Part shown: positions 1-8,801 of the stretch, one piece after another | Numbering within the stretch: the first letter of the stretch is position 1 | Layout: the number at the start of each line of letters is the position of its first letter | Source of the DNA: Agreia bicolorata | GTDB taxonomy: Bacteria; Actinomycetota; Actinomycetes; Actinomycetales; Microbacteriaceae | DNA: 64,000 nt | NCBI RefSeq assembly: GCF_000938265.1 | Contig: NZ_JYFC01000002.1 | Location: 248,001 to 312,000, forward strand | Reading direction: 5' to 3' | Notes under the pieces: generated by a model | Database searches by the model: none | Seen by the model: the letters and a program-made list of their open reading frames with translations, nothing else | Told to the model about the DNA's origin: nothing | Position numbers and translations under genes: made by a program

Positions 1-1137
1 TACCTCGCGGTGCAGGGCCCTCCCGGAACGGGCAAGACGTACACGGGGTCGCACGTGATCGCCCGACTCGTGCACGAGCACGGGTGGAAGATCGGTGTCG
101 TCGCTCAGTCGCACGCGGCCGTCGAGAACATGCTGCGCGCCGTCGTCGGGGCGGGCGTCGACCGCGCGCTGGTGGGCAAGAAGGCCTCCGCGGCAACGAG
201 CGCCAACGATGACGAGCCCGCGTTCACGGTGCTCTCTCCCACGGCCTTCGCTGGCTTCACTGGGCGAGATGGCGGATACGTCGTCGGCGGAACCGCATGG
301 GATTTCAGCAATGCGTCCCGCATCCCGAGACAGTCGCTCGACCTGCTCGTGGTCGACGAGGCGGGCCAGTTCTCGCTCGCGTCGACCATCGCGTCGGCGG
401 TGTCGGCGAAACGGCTGTTGCTGCTCGGCGATCCGCAGCAGCTTCCTCAGGTGAGCCAGGGCACGCATCCCGAACCCGTCGATGAGTCGGCCATCGGCTG
501 GCTCTCTGCGGGGCACGACGTTCTGCCGCCAGAGTTCGGATACTTCCTCGCCACGTCGTGGCGAATGCATCCCGCGGTCTGCGCGCCCGTGTCAGAACTC
601 TCCTACGAGGGCCGGCTGGTGTCGCACGCGTCAGACCGACGGCTCGAGGCAGTCGAACCCGGGCTGCACCCCGTTGCGATCGAGCACGCCGAGCGGTCGA
701 CCTCGTCGCCCGAGGAGGCCGATGCCGTGGTCGACATCGTCGCCTCGGTTCTCGGGAGCACGTGGTGGTCTGGCGGAGTCGCTCGACCGCTCGACGAGCG
801 CGACGTGATCGTGGTGGCGCCCTACAACGCGCAGGTCGAGTTGCTCAGGCTGCGACTCGCGCAGGCAGGGTATGCATCCATTCCCGTGGGAACCGTCGAC
901 AAGTTCCAGGGACGAGAGGCCGCGATCGCCATCGTGTCGCTCGCGGCCTCATCCGCAGACGACGTGCCTCGGGGTCTCGAGTTCCTACTCATGGCCAACA
1001 GGCTCAACGTCGCTATCTCCCGAGCGCAGTGGGCGGCCTACCTGGTCTACTCGCCGACCCTCACCGATGCCCTGCCGAGAACCGAGCAGACGCTCGCTCA
1101 GCTGAGCGCCTTCATCCGCCTGGTGTCGGGGGACTGA
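1..1137 (+). CDS. SF1 DNA helicase, C-terminal part (probable RecB-nuclease/helicase fusion), 5' end outside window
   Basis: The frame is open from base 1, so the true start lies upstream and only about 378 residues are seen. Helicase motifs appear in order: Walker A GPPGTGKT (residues 6-13), Walker B VVDEAGQ, motif III GDPQQLPQ, WRMHP, VDKFQGRE and the C-terminal NVAISRAQ motif. This is the layout of the AAA_11/AAA_12 pair of DNA2/NAM7-type superfamily 1 helicases, ATP-driven enzymes acting on nucleic acid. In actinobacteria such a C-terminus, with this NVAISRAQWAAYL ending, is typically fused behind a TM0106-type RecB-like nuclease. That fusion is inferred here because the N-terminal part is not in the window. 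No gene follows on this strand. Confidence 0.85.
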   Translation, partial: YLAVQGPPGTGKTYTGSHVIARLVHEHGWKIGVVAQSHAAVENMLRAVVGAGVDRALVGKKASAATSANDDEPAFTVLSPTAFAGFTGRDGGYVVGGTAWDFSNASRIPRQSLDLLVVDEAGQFSLASTIASAVSAKRLLLLGDPQQLPQVSQGTHPEPVDESAIGWLSAGHDVLPPEFGYFLATSWRMHPAVCAPVSELSYEGRLVSHASDRRLEAVEPGLHPVAIEHAERSTSSPEEADAVVDIVASVLGSTWWSGGVARPLDERDVIVVAPYNAQVELLRLRLAQAGYASIPVGTVDKFQGREAAIAIVSLAASSADDVPRGLEFLLMANRLNVAISRAQWAAYLVYSPTLTDALPRTEQTLAQLSAFIRLVSGD

Positions 1138-1205
1138 CGCATCCGCGCCCGCACGACCGGTTGCGGATGCACCGAAAAGGCGCGGATGCGCGGCGCGGTG
1201 CTCCG

Positions 1206-1928
1206 TCAGCCCAGCGGGATGCGACTGTCGTTGAGTTCTGCCGCGTCGCCATGCCAGAGGCCGACCACGGCCTGGCCGAGCGCATCCACGTCGGTAAAAC
1301 CGGCGAACGTCTTCTCGGGGTTGTCGCGACGCATGTCGCCGTCGACGAGGGCCACAACGGAGAATCGCACGGCAGCAGCTCGCTGAGGCACCGGGTCGGC
1401 CTTCTTTCCCGACTGCGCGCGGCGGAAGCCGTCTGCGACGGAGCGTACCCAGCTTTCTGCGGCCGCCTTGGCCGCGGTGTAGCTGGCGCCTCCGGCAGTC
1501 GGGCGCTCGACCGCGTTCGACGACACGATCGCCAGCCGGCCCGCCTCGCTCGCCACCAGCGAGTCGAAGAAGGCCCGCGAGGTGTTGCGCAGAGTAGTGA
1601 ACCCCGCATCCATGGCCGCCCAGTCGTCGTCGCTCTGCGCCGTAATGCCGGCCGAGCCGCGCCATCCACCCACGAGATGGACGAGCCCGTCGACAGCTCC
1701 GAACTCCTGCGCGACGGAGCCGGCCAATTCGGTGACCGCGGTCAGCCTCGACAGGTCGCACACCCGGGTCGCAGCGCCCGCAACAGAGCGCTCGAAGGCG
1801 CTGAGCCTCTCGACGTTCGACCCGACGGCCACAACACGCGCACCCGCGCTGATGAGCGCACGCGCGGTGGCAACCCCCGACGAACTGGTAGCCCCGGCAA
1901 CAACAACAACGCGCCCCTCAACGCTCAT
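1206..1928 (-). CDS. SDR family NAD(P)-dependent oxidoreductase
   Basis: This 240-residue protein has the length and order of a classical short-chain dehydrogenase. The N-terminal Rossmann motif reads GATSSSGVA, a variant of TGxxxGIG. A VSSN segment carries the likely catalytic serine, and YTAAK supplies the Tyr-Lys pair. The substrate cannot be told. The ATG at 1928 was chosen because AAGGGG lies seven bases upstream and the protein then begins just before the first beta strand. The longer open frame upstream runs through an intergenic repeat. The gene lies downstream of, and on the same strand as, the DUF6421-like gene, separated only by that repeat, so co-transcription is possible. Confidence 0.85.
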   Translation of the reverse strand: MSVEGRVVVVAGATSSSGVATARALISAGARVVAVGSNVERLSAFERSVAGAATRVCDLSRLTAVTELAGSVAQEFGAVDGLVHLVGGWRGSAGITAQSDDDWAAMDAGFTTLRNTSRAFFDSLVASEAGRLAIVSSNAVERPTAGGASYTAAKAAAESWVRSVADGFRRAQSGKKADPVPQRAAAVRFSVVALVDGDMRRDNPEKTFAGFTDVDALGQAVVGLWHGDAAELNDSRIPLG

Positions 1929-1942
1929 GACCTGCCCCTTCG

Positions 1943-2010
1943 ATAGGTACCGCCGTGGACAGTATGCCCCGGCGTACCGGTACACACTGCCCGCAGCGGG
2001 CACTGCTAGC
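1943..2010. repeat. Dispersed intergenic repeat, copy 1 (most diverged)
   Basis: About 65 bases here align without gaps to the sequences at 21661-21725 and 22789-22853. Shared landmarks are AGGT, GTGGACA, CCGG and GCAGCGGGCACTGCT. This copy contains a perfect 7-1-7 dyad TGCCCGCAGCGGGCA at 1988-2002. It overlaps the stop codon of the DUF6421-like gene (2006-2008) and lies in the gap before the SDR gene. Confidence 0.8.
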
Positions 2011-3454
2011 TCTGCGGAGACGACCCCGTGATGCCTTCGGTTGACAGGATCACGTCGCCGATCTTCTTCGAGAGAGCCTCGTAGAACATCGAGAGGGGGA
2101 ACTCGTCGTCGAGGACGGCGTCGGTCAGGGCACGAGGGGGTCCGTCGAGAGGCAGGGCCTGCGGCCCGCGAGCCCACACGGATGCCGGGTTCGGTGTGAC
2201 CGTCTCGGTGACCAGCTCGTAGGCGGCCAGCCAGTGCGCCACCTTGGGGCGGTCGATAGAGCGCCAGTAGAGATCGTCGATGCGCTGCCCGAGAGCAAGA
2301 ACACTGTCGGCGACCTCAGGCCAGTCGATGGTGAGCTTCGTGTCGGTCCAGTGCAGCACGTGGTGCTGGTGCAGCCACGCGAACAGCAGCTGGCCGCCGA
2401 GCCCGTCGTAATTGCGCACGCGCGATCCCGTGAGCGCGAAGCGGAAGATGCGGTCGAACAGAACCGCGTACTGCACGAGCCGGGCGTGCTCGAGAAGGTG
2501 CGCATCGGCATCCGACAGCACCGAATCGCCCGCGGCGGCCAAGGCCTCAAGCCTGCGCTGGATGCGCACCGACTCGCGGAACGCGGTGAGGTCGCAGCGC
2601 AGCTCCTCGAGTGAGTACAGGAAGAACGGCATTCGCTGCTTGATCATGAACGGGTCGAAGGGCAGATCGCCGCGCATGTGGGTGCGGTCGTGGATGAGGT
2701 CCCACATCACGAAGGTGCGCTCGGCGAGCGCCTGGTCTGTCAGCAGGCGGGCGGCGTCTCCCGGCAGTTCGAGTCCTGTGGTGTCGGCCGCTGCGCGCAC
2801 GACGGTGCGGAACCGTGCCGCCTCCCTGTCGGCGAAGATGGCGCCCCAGGTGAACGTCGGGATGCTGCGTGTCGCGACGGTCTCGGGGAACAGAACGGCC
2901 GAGTTGGTGTCGTAGCCGGGCGTGAAATCGACGAAGCGGATCGGCACGAACAAGGCGTTGGAGTAGTCGCCCGCCTCGAGCTCGGCCACGAACTCCGGCC
3001 AGATGACCTCGATGAGCACGGCCTCGACGAGCCGCGAGGCTGACCCGTTCTGCGTCGTCATCGGAAAGACGACGAGGTGCCGGATTCCGTTCTCGCGATG
3101 CCTCTCGGGGTGGAACAGCACCAACGAGTCGAGGAAGTCGGGAACGCCGAAGCCGTCGGCCACCCAGCGCGAGAAGTCACCGCGCAGAGCCTCGTGATAC
3201 TCGGCATCGTGCGGGAACGCAGGCGACAGAGCCGCGATGGATGCCGAGATCACGGCGACGAGTTCGGCCGCCCGCCCGTGGTCTGCCGCGTCGAGCACCG
3301 ACCCATCTTTGATCTGGAGGGCCTGGAGTTCGATGGCGGCGGCCTTCAGACCGGTCCAGGCGGCGGAGGATTCCGCCAGCGACGCGTCTTCGACAACCTC
3401 GGGTTCATCGCCGATCGCGGGAACGACGTACTGAGTGGTCGTTGTAGTGGGCAT
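2006..3454 (-). CDS. DUF6421-like conserved protein
   Basis: This 482-residue protein has no signal peptide and no membrane segment. I recognise it with moderate confidence as the actinobacterial DUF6421 family, whose biochemical role is not established. Visible features are a Thr-rich N-terminus, many aromatic and histidine residues, HDRTHMRGDLPFDPF in the middle and HQHHVLHW further on, which could hold a metal or active site. The ATG at 3454 follows GGAGG at ideal distance, which decides the start over an upstream in-frame ATG at 3472. The TAG stop lies inside a dispersed repeat. The SDR gene follows on the same strand, suggesting that the two act together. Confidence 0.7.
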   Translation of the reverse strand: MPTTTTTQYVVPAIGDEPEVVEDASLAESSAAWTGLKAAAIELQALQIKDGSVLDAADHGRAAELVAVISASIAALSPAFPHDAEYHEALRGDFSRWVADGFGVPDFLDSLVLFHPERHRENGIRHLVVFPMTTQNGSASRLVEAVLIEVIWPEFVAELEAGDYSNALFVPIRFVDFTPGYDTNSAVLFPETVATRSIPTFTWGAIFADREAARFRTVVRAAADTTGLELPGDAARLLTDQALAERTFVMWDLIHDRTHMRGDLPFDPFMIKQRMPFFLYSLEELRCDLTAFRESVRIQRRLEALAAAGDSVLSDADAHLLEHARLVQYAVLFDRIFRFALTGSRVRNYDGLGGQLLFAWLHQHHVLHWTDTKLTIDWPEVADSVLALGQRIDDLYWRSIDRPKVAHWLAAYELVTETVTPNPASVWARGPQALPLDGPPRALTDAVLDDEFPLSMFYEALSKKIGDVILSTEGITGSSPQS

Positions 3455-3641
3455 GGGGAACCTCCGATCCAAAGACAGTGCTCATCTAGCGCGATGTGCG
3501 CCGTGCTTCGAGGCTACGGTCGATCGGGCAGCGGTTTCGTGTTCGTGGCATCGATTTGCTGCAGCAGAACCGCGCTTTCGAGCACGAATCCTGCATGCAA
3601 CGCAGGTCTCTCGCCGCTGTCGGTCAGACGCATGCCCCGTT

Positions 3642-3654
3642 TATGATGAACGGC
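3642..3654 (+). promoter_or_regulatory. Leaderless -10 element TATGAT of the DUF4190-type gene
   Basis: TATGAT at 3642-3647 is followed by seven bases and then the ATG at 3655, so transcription would start at or next to the start codon. There is no ribosome binding site in between. No convincing -35 box is seen. Confidence 0.65.
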
Positions 3655-4599
3655 ATGAGCCAGACGCCCCCCAACCAGCCTCCCATGCCCCCTTCTCCTG
3701 GTAATGGAGCGCCTGTTCCTCCCAACAACGGCTACTCGAATCCCACTCCGTCGTACGGATATCAGGGTGGCGCGTATTCGCCCGTTCAGGAGCCGCGCTA
3801 TAACGTGCTGGCGATCGTGTCATTCATCTCGGCGTTCTTCGTCTCGCTGGTGGCCGTCATCACGGGCCACATGGCTCTCGGCCAGATCAAGCGCACGGGT
3901 GAGAAAGGCCGTGGTCTCGCGCTCTCGGGCCTCATCATCGGCTACGTCGGGATCGTGGGCGGCATCATCGGGACCATCGCGCTCGTCGTGATGGCGGTTC
4001 TCGGCGTCGGCCTGTTCGCGACCATCGCCAACAACTACGACCCGGATGACTACAGCTACACGTCAGACCCGTACGACACCGACGCGCCCGGCCTTTCGGG
4101 AGACGACCTGTCGTTCGAGGCAGGCAACGATCTCGACCCCAGCACTGTGGCGCAGTTCTCCGACCCCTTCGTCATCGACTCCGACTGGACTGTCGTGAGC
4201 CCCGACGATGGCCAGGGCAACTGGTCGTACCTCGACCCGTCCGGGCTCTGCACGGTGTCGTTCCACCAGGGAAAGATGGGTGGCCAGGTGTCGGTCACGA
4301 CGGGCGATGACCGCGCGACGACAGAGGACTTCTTGGCCGTGGTGCTCAAGACGGACGCGTCGACCATCGCCGGCAAGGCGAGCGACAGCACCATCTCGTA
4401 CAACTTCGAAGACATGGGCACCGTGGACACGTTGCTGATGCAGGGCACAGACGACGACGGCTCGAACTGGAAACTCGCGGGCCGGGCATTCGGCGAGCTC
4501 GACAGCGGCCTCTACATCGACGTCACCTGCAAGTCTGGCGGGGACCTGGATTCCGTCTATGACACTGTCACGACGAAGGCTGCCATCACTGTCTTCTAA
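3655..4599 (+). CDS. DUF4190 domain-containing membrane protein
   Basis: The 314-residue protein starts with a Pro/Asn/Gly-rich cytoplasmic stretch of about 45 residues. Two hydrophobic segments follow (ISAFFVSLVAVITGHMALGQ and a Gly-rich IIGYVGIVGGIIGTIALVV), joined by the KRTGEKGRG loop typical of DUF4190. The remaining 180 residues, acidic and Tyr/Asp-rich, should lie outside the cell. The function is unknown; related proteins are common membrane anchors in actinobacteria. The start at 3655 is favoured over upstream in-frame codons because a TATGAT box lies seven bases before it. The 3' end overlaps the start of the SARP-type regulator by 41 bases, implying translational coupling. Confidence 0.75.
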   Translation: MSQTPPNQPPMPPSPGNGAPVPPNNGYSNPTPSYGYQGGAYSPVQEPRYNVLAIVSFISAFFVSLVAVITGHMALGQIKRTGEKGRGLALSGLIIGYVGIVGGIIGTIALVVMAVLGVGLFATIANNYDPDDYSYTSDPYDTDAPGLSGDDLSFEAGNDLDPSTVAQFSDPFVIDSDWTVVSPDDGQGNWSYLDPSGLCTVSFHQGKMGGQVSVTTGDDRATTEDFLAVVLKTDASTIAGKASDSTISYNFEDMGTVDTLLMQGTDDDGSNWKLAGRAFGELDSGLYIDVTCKSGGDLDSVYDTVTTKAAITVF

Positions 4600-7500
4600 T
4601 CCGTCTGCGGGCGGGGCGCCCGGCGGCGAGGCCGCCCCGATCGGCCTCGCCCTCCTGGGCCCGATCCAGCTCGTCGAGGCGACAGGCGAGACCACCTCGG
4701 TGCGCAGCTCACTCGGTCGCGCCGTGCTGGCAGCGCTGGCGCTCGCCGACGGCAGGCCGCGTTCCGTCGACGGTCTGGTCGACGACGTGTGGGGCGACGA
4801 GCCGCCGCAGAATCCCCGAGCGTCTCTGCAGACGCTCGTCTCACGCATCCGGGCACTGGAGCGATCGCCGATCATCGAGTCGACCGCGGCGGGCTACCGG
4901 CTGGCGTCGGGCCGGTCGGCGATCGACCTGCTGGCCGCGGAGGCCGCTCTGGCGCGCCTCGCACCCTCCGCCGGCTCCGACGCAGCGACGCCGCACGGCC
5001 CTGAGATCGCACTGGCCGAAGCCGAGACAGCGCTTGCTCTCTGGCGGGGTGAGCCGGCGGCAGATCTGCCTCCGACCGCGCCCGTCGCCGTCGCCCTCGC
5101 CCACCGGGCCGAGCGTGCCCGCGGTGCGCTCCGCCGCATCCGGGCCCGTGCCCTTGCGGCGATCGGCCGAGCCGACGAGGCCTCGAGCGCGTTCGACGAG
5201 ATCGCGCAGGCGGAGCCTTTCGACGAGGGTGCCCAGCTCGAGGCGATGAAAGCCGCCGTCGACGCGGGGCGATTCGCGTCGGCCCTTCAGCGTTTCGCCG
5301 ACCACAGGAACCTGCTCGCTGAACGACTGGGCACGGATCCGTCGCCGGCGCTCGTCGAGGCCAACGCGGAGATCCTCAGAGCATCGAGCAGTCAGCGCAC
5401 CCCGAGCGAGCACCCGGGGCAGCAGTCCCAGATGCGCCGGCCGGCGTTCGGCATCGGCCTGCGCCAGGCGCCGAACGACATGATCGGGCGAGACGGCGAT
5501 GCGCGTCGCGTGCTCGAGCTTCTCGGCCGCCACCGGCTCGTCACGCTCCTGGGTTCGGGCGGTCTCGGCAAAACGCGGCTGGCGCAGGATGTCGCGGCGC
5601 GCGCCGCCCTGGCGGGCTCATCGGTCGCCGTGGTCGAGCTCGCCAGCATCGCATCGGGCGACGACGTGGGGCTGCTCATCGCATCGACGCTCGGGATCCG
5701 CGAGGTGCAGTCGGCGCGCCGCATCGGCGACCCCATCGTTGTGCCCGACGTGCGCCGGCGCATTCTCGACGCCCTCGTCGGCAACCCCGCGCACGGTGCG
5801 CAGCCGACCCTTCTCGTGCTCGACAACTGCGAGCACGTCATCGACGCCGCGGCGATCTGGGCCGCCGATCTCGTCGCCGCCTCCACCGAGCTGACGATCC
5901 TCTGCACGAGCCGCTCACCCCTGTCCATCACAGCGGAGCAGGTCTACCCCCTGCAACCGCTTCCGTCGGCCAGTGACGACGCTTCCCCGGCGGCGGCTGT
6001 CACGCTCTTCGTCGATCGCGCTCGCGCGGCCCGGCCATCCGTTCGTCTGCCCCTGAACGTCGTCGAGCGGCTCTGTAGTCGGCTTGACGGGCTTCCTCTC
6101 GCCATCGAACTCGCCGCCGCCCAAGTGCGGTCGTTCTCGGTCGAGGAGATCGAGGGTCGGCTTGTCGACAGGTTTGGCCTGCTCACCTCGGGCGACCGCT
6201 CGGCTCCGGAGCGCCATCGCACGCTGCTCGCCGTGATCGAGTGGAGCTGGAACCTGCTGCACGACGACGAGCAGCAGCTCCTCGTGCGCCTGTCGCGGTT
6301 CGCTGACGGGTTCTCTCTTCGCACGGCGGAGACGATGATGCGCTCGGCCGGGCGGGAGGGCGCGGCCGCCGATGCGCTCGACGGTCTCGTGCTGCAGTCC
6401 CTGGTCGTCGTAACTGATACGGCGCAGGGCACCCGCTATCGGATGCTTGAAACCGTCAGGGAGTTCGGGAACCGCGGCATCGGTTCGATCGTTGCGGAGG
6501 AGGAGCTGGCGCGGCACGAGCGCCAGTGGGCCATCGGCCTCGCTCTCGACTCCGCAGACCTCTGGTTCGGATCGGGGCGGGGCGGGCGTCTCCGGGACAG
6601 CCCTGTGAGCGTCGAGCAGGACAATCTTGTCGCCGTGCTCCGGCGCGCCATCGTCGACGGCGAGCAGGATGCGGCCATCGGCGTGTACGCCGTGCTCGCC
6701 TATCTGTGGACCCTGCGAGGCGCGCACTCCGAGGTGCTCGCCTTCGGCGCCTCGGTGATGGCGATGCTCCGCGGCTACCGGCCGGCTCCCGCAGTGGCAC
6801 AGCTCGCCGTGCTCGCGCTGGTGATCACCGCGGCGACCTTCGGACTGTTCCAGTTCAGCACGACGGTTCGCGCGATCGTGCTGCTGCGACGGCTCGTCGA
6901 CCGCGTTGAAGTGGAGTATCCGCAGTTGCAGGCCATGGCCCGCCTGGTGCTGTCGATCGAGGACCTGCCGGCGGCGTATTCCGCCGTCGAGGATACCCAG
7001 GCGAGCCCGGATGCCCGCACCGCGATTCTCGGCAACGTGATGGGGGCCCAGCTCGCAGAGAATGGGGGCGACGTCGAGGGTGCGCGCGTCTTCGCACTGC
7101 GCGCCCGCGAGCTGGCCGAGCAGATCGGCGACGAGTGGGGTGCGACCATGAGCGCCCAGATGCTCGTGCTCTTCAGCAGCGAGGCGGGCGACTGGCAGGG
7201 CGTTCTCGACTGGGCGCCGATCGCGAGCGAAGGCCTGCGCGACATGGGTGCCTTCAGCGATCTGCACCAGCTGACGTGGGCGATCGCCATCGCCCGGATC
7301 GGCATGGGCGAGCTCGACGAGGCCGATGCGCTGCTGCGCGAGGTGATCGCGGTCGAGGGCGGGCTCGACGATGGGATGCTCGCGCTCAACGGGCAGGCGG
7401 GTCTCGGGGAGGTCGAACTCGCCCGGGCCGCAGCCGCCGCGCGCGCCGGAGACCACGCAGCGGCAGCCCGTCATCGAGCGCTTGGCATCGAGGGATACCG

Positions 7501-7975
7501 CACGAGCGTCGACCTCTCGCGCTCGTCGGCTCAGCGCCTGCGCCCCGAGGCGATCATCGCCCTCGCCATCCTGGTTGCCACGGAATGCCAGGCCCTGTCA
7601 GCTGACGCCGTCGACGCCGAAGTTCTGCGCGACCACGGACGCGACCTGCGCATTCGGCTGCTCGTCGAGTTCCGCCGGCGGAGCATCCAGTTCGACAGGC
7701 CTGTGCTCGGAACGGCGACCGTGGCCATGGCCCGCTGGGCCCTCGACGCCCGCGACGAGCCCGAGCTGGCGGCTGAACTGCTCGCCCTCGCATCCGGCAT
7801 CTCACCTCGACAGGACAGCCCGAGCATGCGCATCGAGCGGCACGTCGCTCACGTGCGAGCGGCCGTCGGGGCAGACAGCTACGACCGGATGCTCGCCGCA
7901 TCCGGTCGCCTGACTCGCGATGAGCGGGTGGCGCGCATCGCGGAGCTGCTGTCGTCGCCCGCTCTGCGCGGGTAG
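4559..7975 (+). CDS. SARP/AfsR-like regulator with NB-ARC-type ATPase and helical repeat domain
   Basis: This 1138-residue regulator has a winged-helix DNA-binding domain (about residues 20-105, with FASLQTLVSRIRALE-like recognition region), a BTAD helical domain to about 280, and a P-loop ATPase with Walker A GSGGLGKT (about 332-339) and Walker B LLVLDNCEH (about 420). Its long alpha-helical, TPR-like C-terminus starts near 640. The order matches large SARP/AfsR-type activators, which couple ATP binding to transcription activation. The target is unknown, and no biosynthetic cluster is adjacent. The start overlaps the preceding gene by 41 bases; I see no better start downstream before the winged helix. 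It converges with the ABC permease gene, leaving only four bases between them. Confidence 0.85.
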   Translation: MTLSRRRLPSLSSNPSAGGAPGGEAAPIGLALLGPIQLVEATGETTSVRSSLGRAVLAALALADGRPRSVDGLVDDVWGDEPPQNPRASLQTLVSRIRALERSPIIESTAAGYRLASGRSAIDLLAAEAALARLAPSAGSDAATPHGPEIALAEAETALALWRGEPAADLPPTAPVAVALAHRAERARGALRRIRARALAAIGRADEASSAFDEIAQAEPFDEGAQLEAMKAAVDAGRFASALQRFADHRNLLAERLGTDPSPALVEANAEILRASSSQRTPSEHPGQQSQMRRPAFGIGLRQAPNDMIGRDGDARRVLELLGRHRLVTLLGSGGLGKTRLAQDVAARAALAGSSVAVVELASIASGDDVGLLIASTLGIREVQSARRIGDPIVVPDVRRRILDALVGNPAHGAQPTLLVLDNCEHVIDAAAIWAADLVAASTELTILCTSRSPLSITAEQVYPLQPLPSASDDASPAAAVTLFVDRARAARPSVRLPLNVVERLCSRLDGLPLAIELAAAQVRSFSVEEIEGRLVDRFGLLTSGDRSAPERHRTLLAVIEWSWNLLHDDEQQLLVRLSRFADGFSLRTAETMMRSAGREGAAADALDGLVLQSLVVVTDTAQGTRYRMLETVREFGNRGIGSIVAEEELARHERQWAIGLALDSADLWFGSGRGGRLRDSPVSVEQDNLVAVLRRAIVDGEQDAAIGVYAVLAYLWTLRGAHSEVLAFGASVMAMLRGYRPAPAVAQLAVLALVITAATFGLFQFSTTVRAIVLLRRLVDRVEVEYPQLQAMARLVLSIEDLPAAYSAVEDTQASPDARTAILGNVMGAQLAENGGDVEGARVFALRARELAEQIGDEWGATMSAQMLVLFSSEAGDWQGVLDWAPIASEGLRDMGAFSDLHQLTWAIAIARIGMGELDEADALLREVIAVEGGLDDGMLALNGQAGLGEVELARAAAAARAGDHAAAARHRALGIEGYRTSVDLSRSSAQRLRPEAIIALAILVATECQALSADAVDAEVLRDHGRDLRIRLLVEFRRRSIQFDRPVLGTATVAMARWALDARDEPELAAELLALASGISPRQDSPSMRIERHVAHVRAAVGADSYDRMLAASGRLTRDERVARIAELLSSPALRG

Positions 7976-7979
7976 AGCA

Positions 7980-8801
7980 CTACGCCTTGCGCATGTAGGC
8001 GCGCACCGTGAGCGGAGCGAAGATCATCACGACCACGGCCGCCCCGAGCAGCGCGAGCCAGAAGTCGCTGCCCACCGTGCCGAGATTCGCCAGGTCGCGC
8101 ACGGCCGAGACGAGGTGCGACACCGGATTGATATTCACGAACCACTGCAGCCAGTCGGGCATCGTGTCGCTCGGAACGAACGCGTTCGATAGGAAGGTGA
8201 GCGGGAAGAGCACCAGGAACGAGATGCCCTGCACGCTTGACGCGCTGCGGGCGATCACGCCGAAGAACGCGAAGATCCAGCTCAGGGCCCACGCGCAGAC
8301 GATCACCAGCAGGCCGGCGAGCACCACGAAGCCGATGCCGCCCTCGGGTCGGTAGCCCAGAATGAAGCCCACGACGAAGGTGATCGTCGTGGCGATCGTG
8401 TAGCGCACGGTGTCGGCGAGCAGCGCCCCCGCGAGAGGCGCGATGCGCGCGATGGGAAGCGACTTGAAGCGGTCGAACACGCCCTTGTCCATGTCCTCCC
8501 GCAGCTGCACCCCGGTCACGACCGAGGTCGTGATCACGGTCTGCACGAGGATTCCAGGGATGAGCAGCGGAAGGTAGCTCGCCACGTTGCCCGCGATGGC
8601 GCCTCCGAAGATGAAGGTGAACATCACGGTGAAGATGATCGGCTGCAGCGTGACGTCGATCAGCTGTTCGGGGGTGCGCCTGACCTTCAGAAGGCCGCGG
8701 TAGGCCATCGAGAACGAATTGCGCACGGTCTGGCCGACGCTCACGTGGTTGCGCAGCTCGCGGCTCGCGCCGGATTGGATGGTCGAGGTGATGGTGCTCA
8801 T
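7980..8801 (-). CDS. ABC-2 type exporter permease (DrrB-like)
   Basis: The 273-residue membrane protein has about six hydrophobic segments and the ABC-2 permease signature around residues 90-110 (GVQLREDMDKGVFDRFKSLP). The late loop NAFVPSDTMPDWLQWFVNINPVSH is typical of DrrB/NodJ-like drug and polysaccharide exporters. Its ATG overlaps the stop of the ATPase gene (ATGA), so the two subunits are translationally coupled. Together they would form a homodimeric export ABC transporter of unknown substrate, with drug efflux the usual role of close relatives. Confidence 0.9.
   Translation of the reverse strand: MSTITSTIQSGASRELRNHVSVGQTVRNSFSMAYRGLLKVRRTPEQLIDVTLQPIIFTVMFTFIFGGAIAGNVASYLPLLIPGILVQTVITTSVVTGVQLREDMDKGVFDRFKSLPIARIAPLAGALLADTVRYTIATTITFVVGFILGYRPEGGIGFVVLAGLLVIVCAWALSWIFAFFGVIARSASSVQGISFLVLFPLTFLSNAFVPSDTMPDWLQWFVNINPVSHLVSAVRDLANLGTVGSDFWLALLGAAVVVMIFAPLTVRAYMRKA

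Noticed and set aside
5915-7474. 519-codon frame antisense to the SARP regulator
   Set aside because: Arg/His/Glu-rich shadow without motifs over a gene with clear ATPase motifs.
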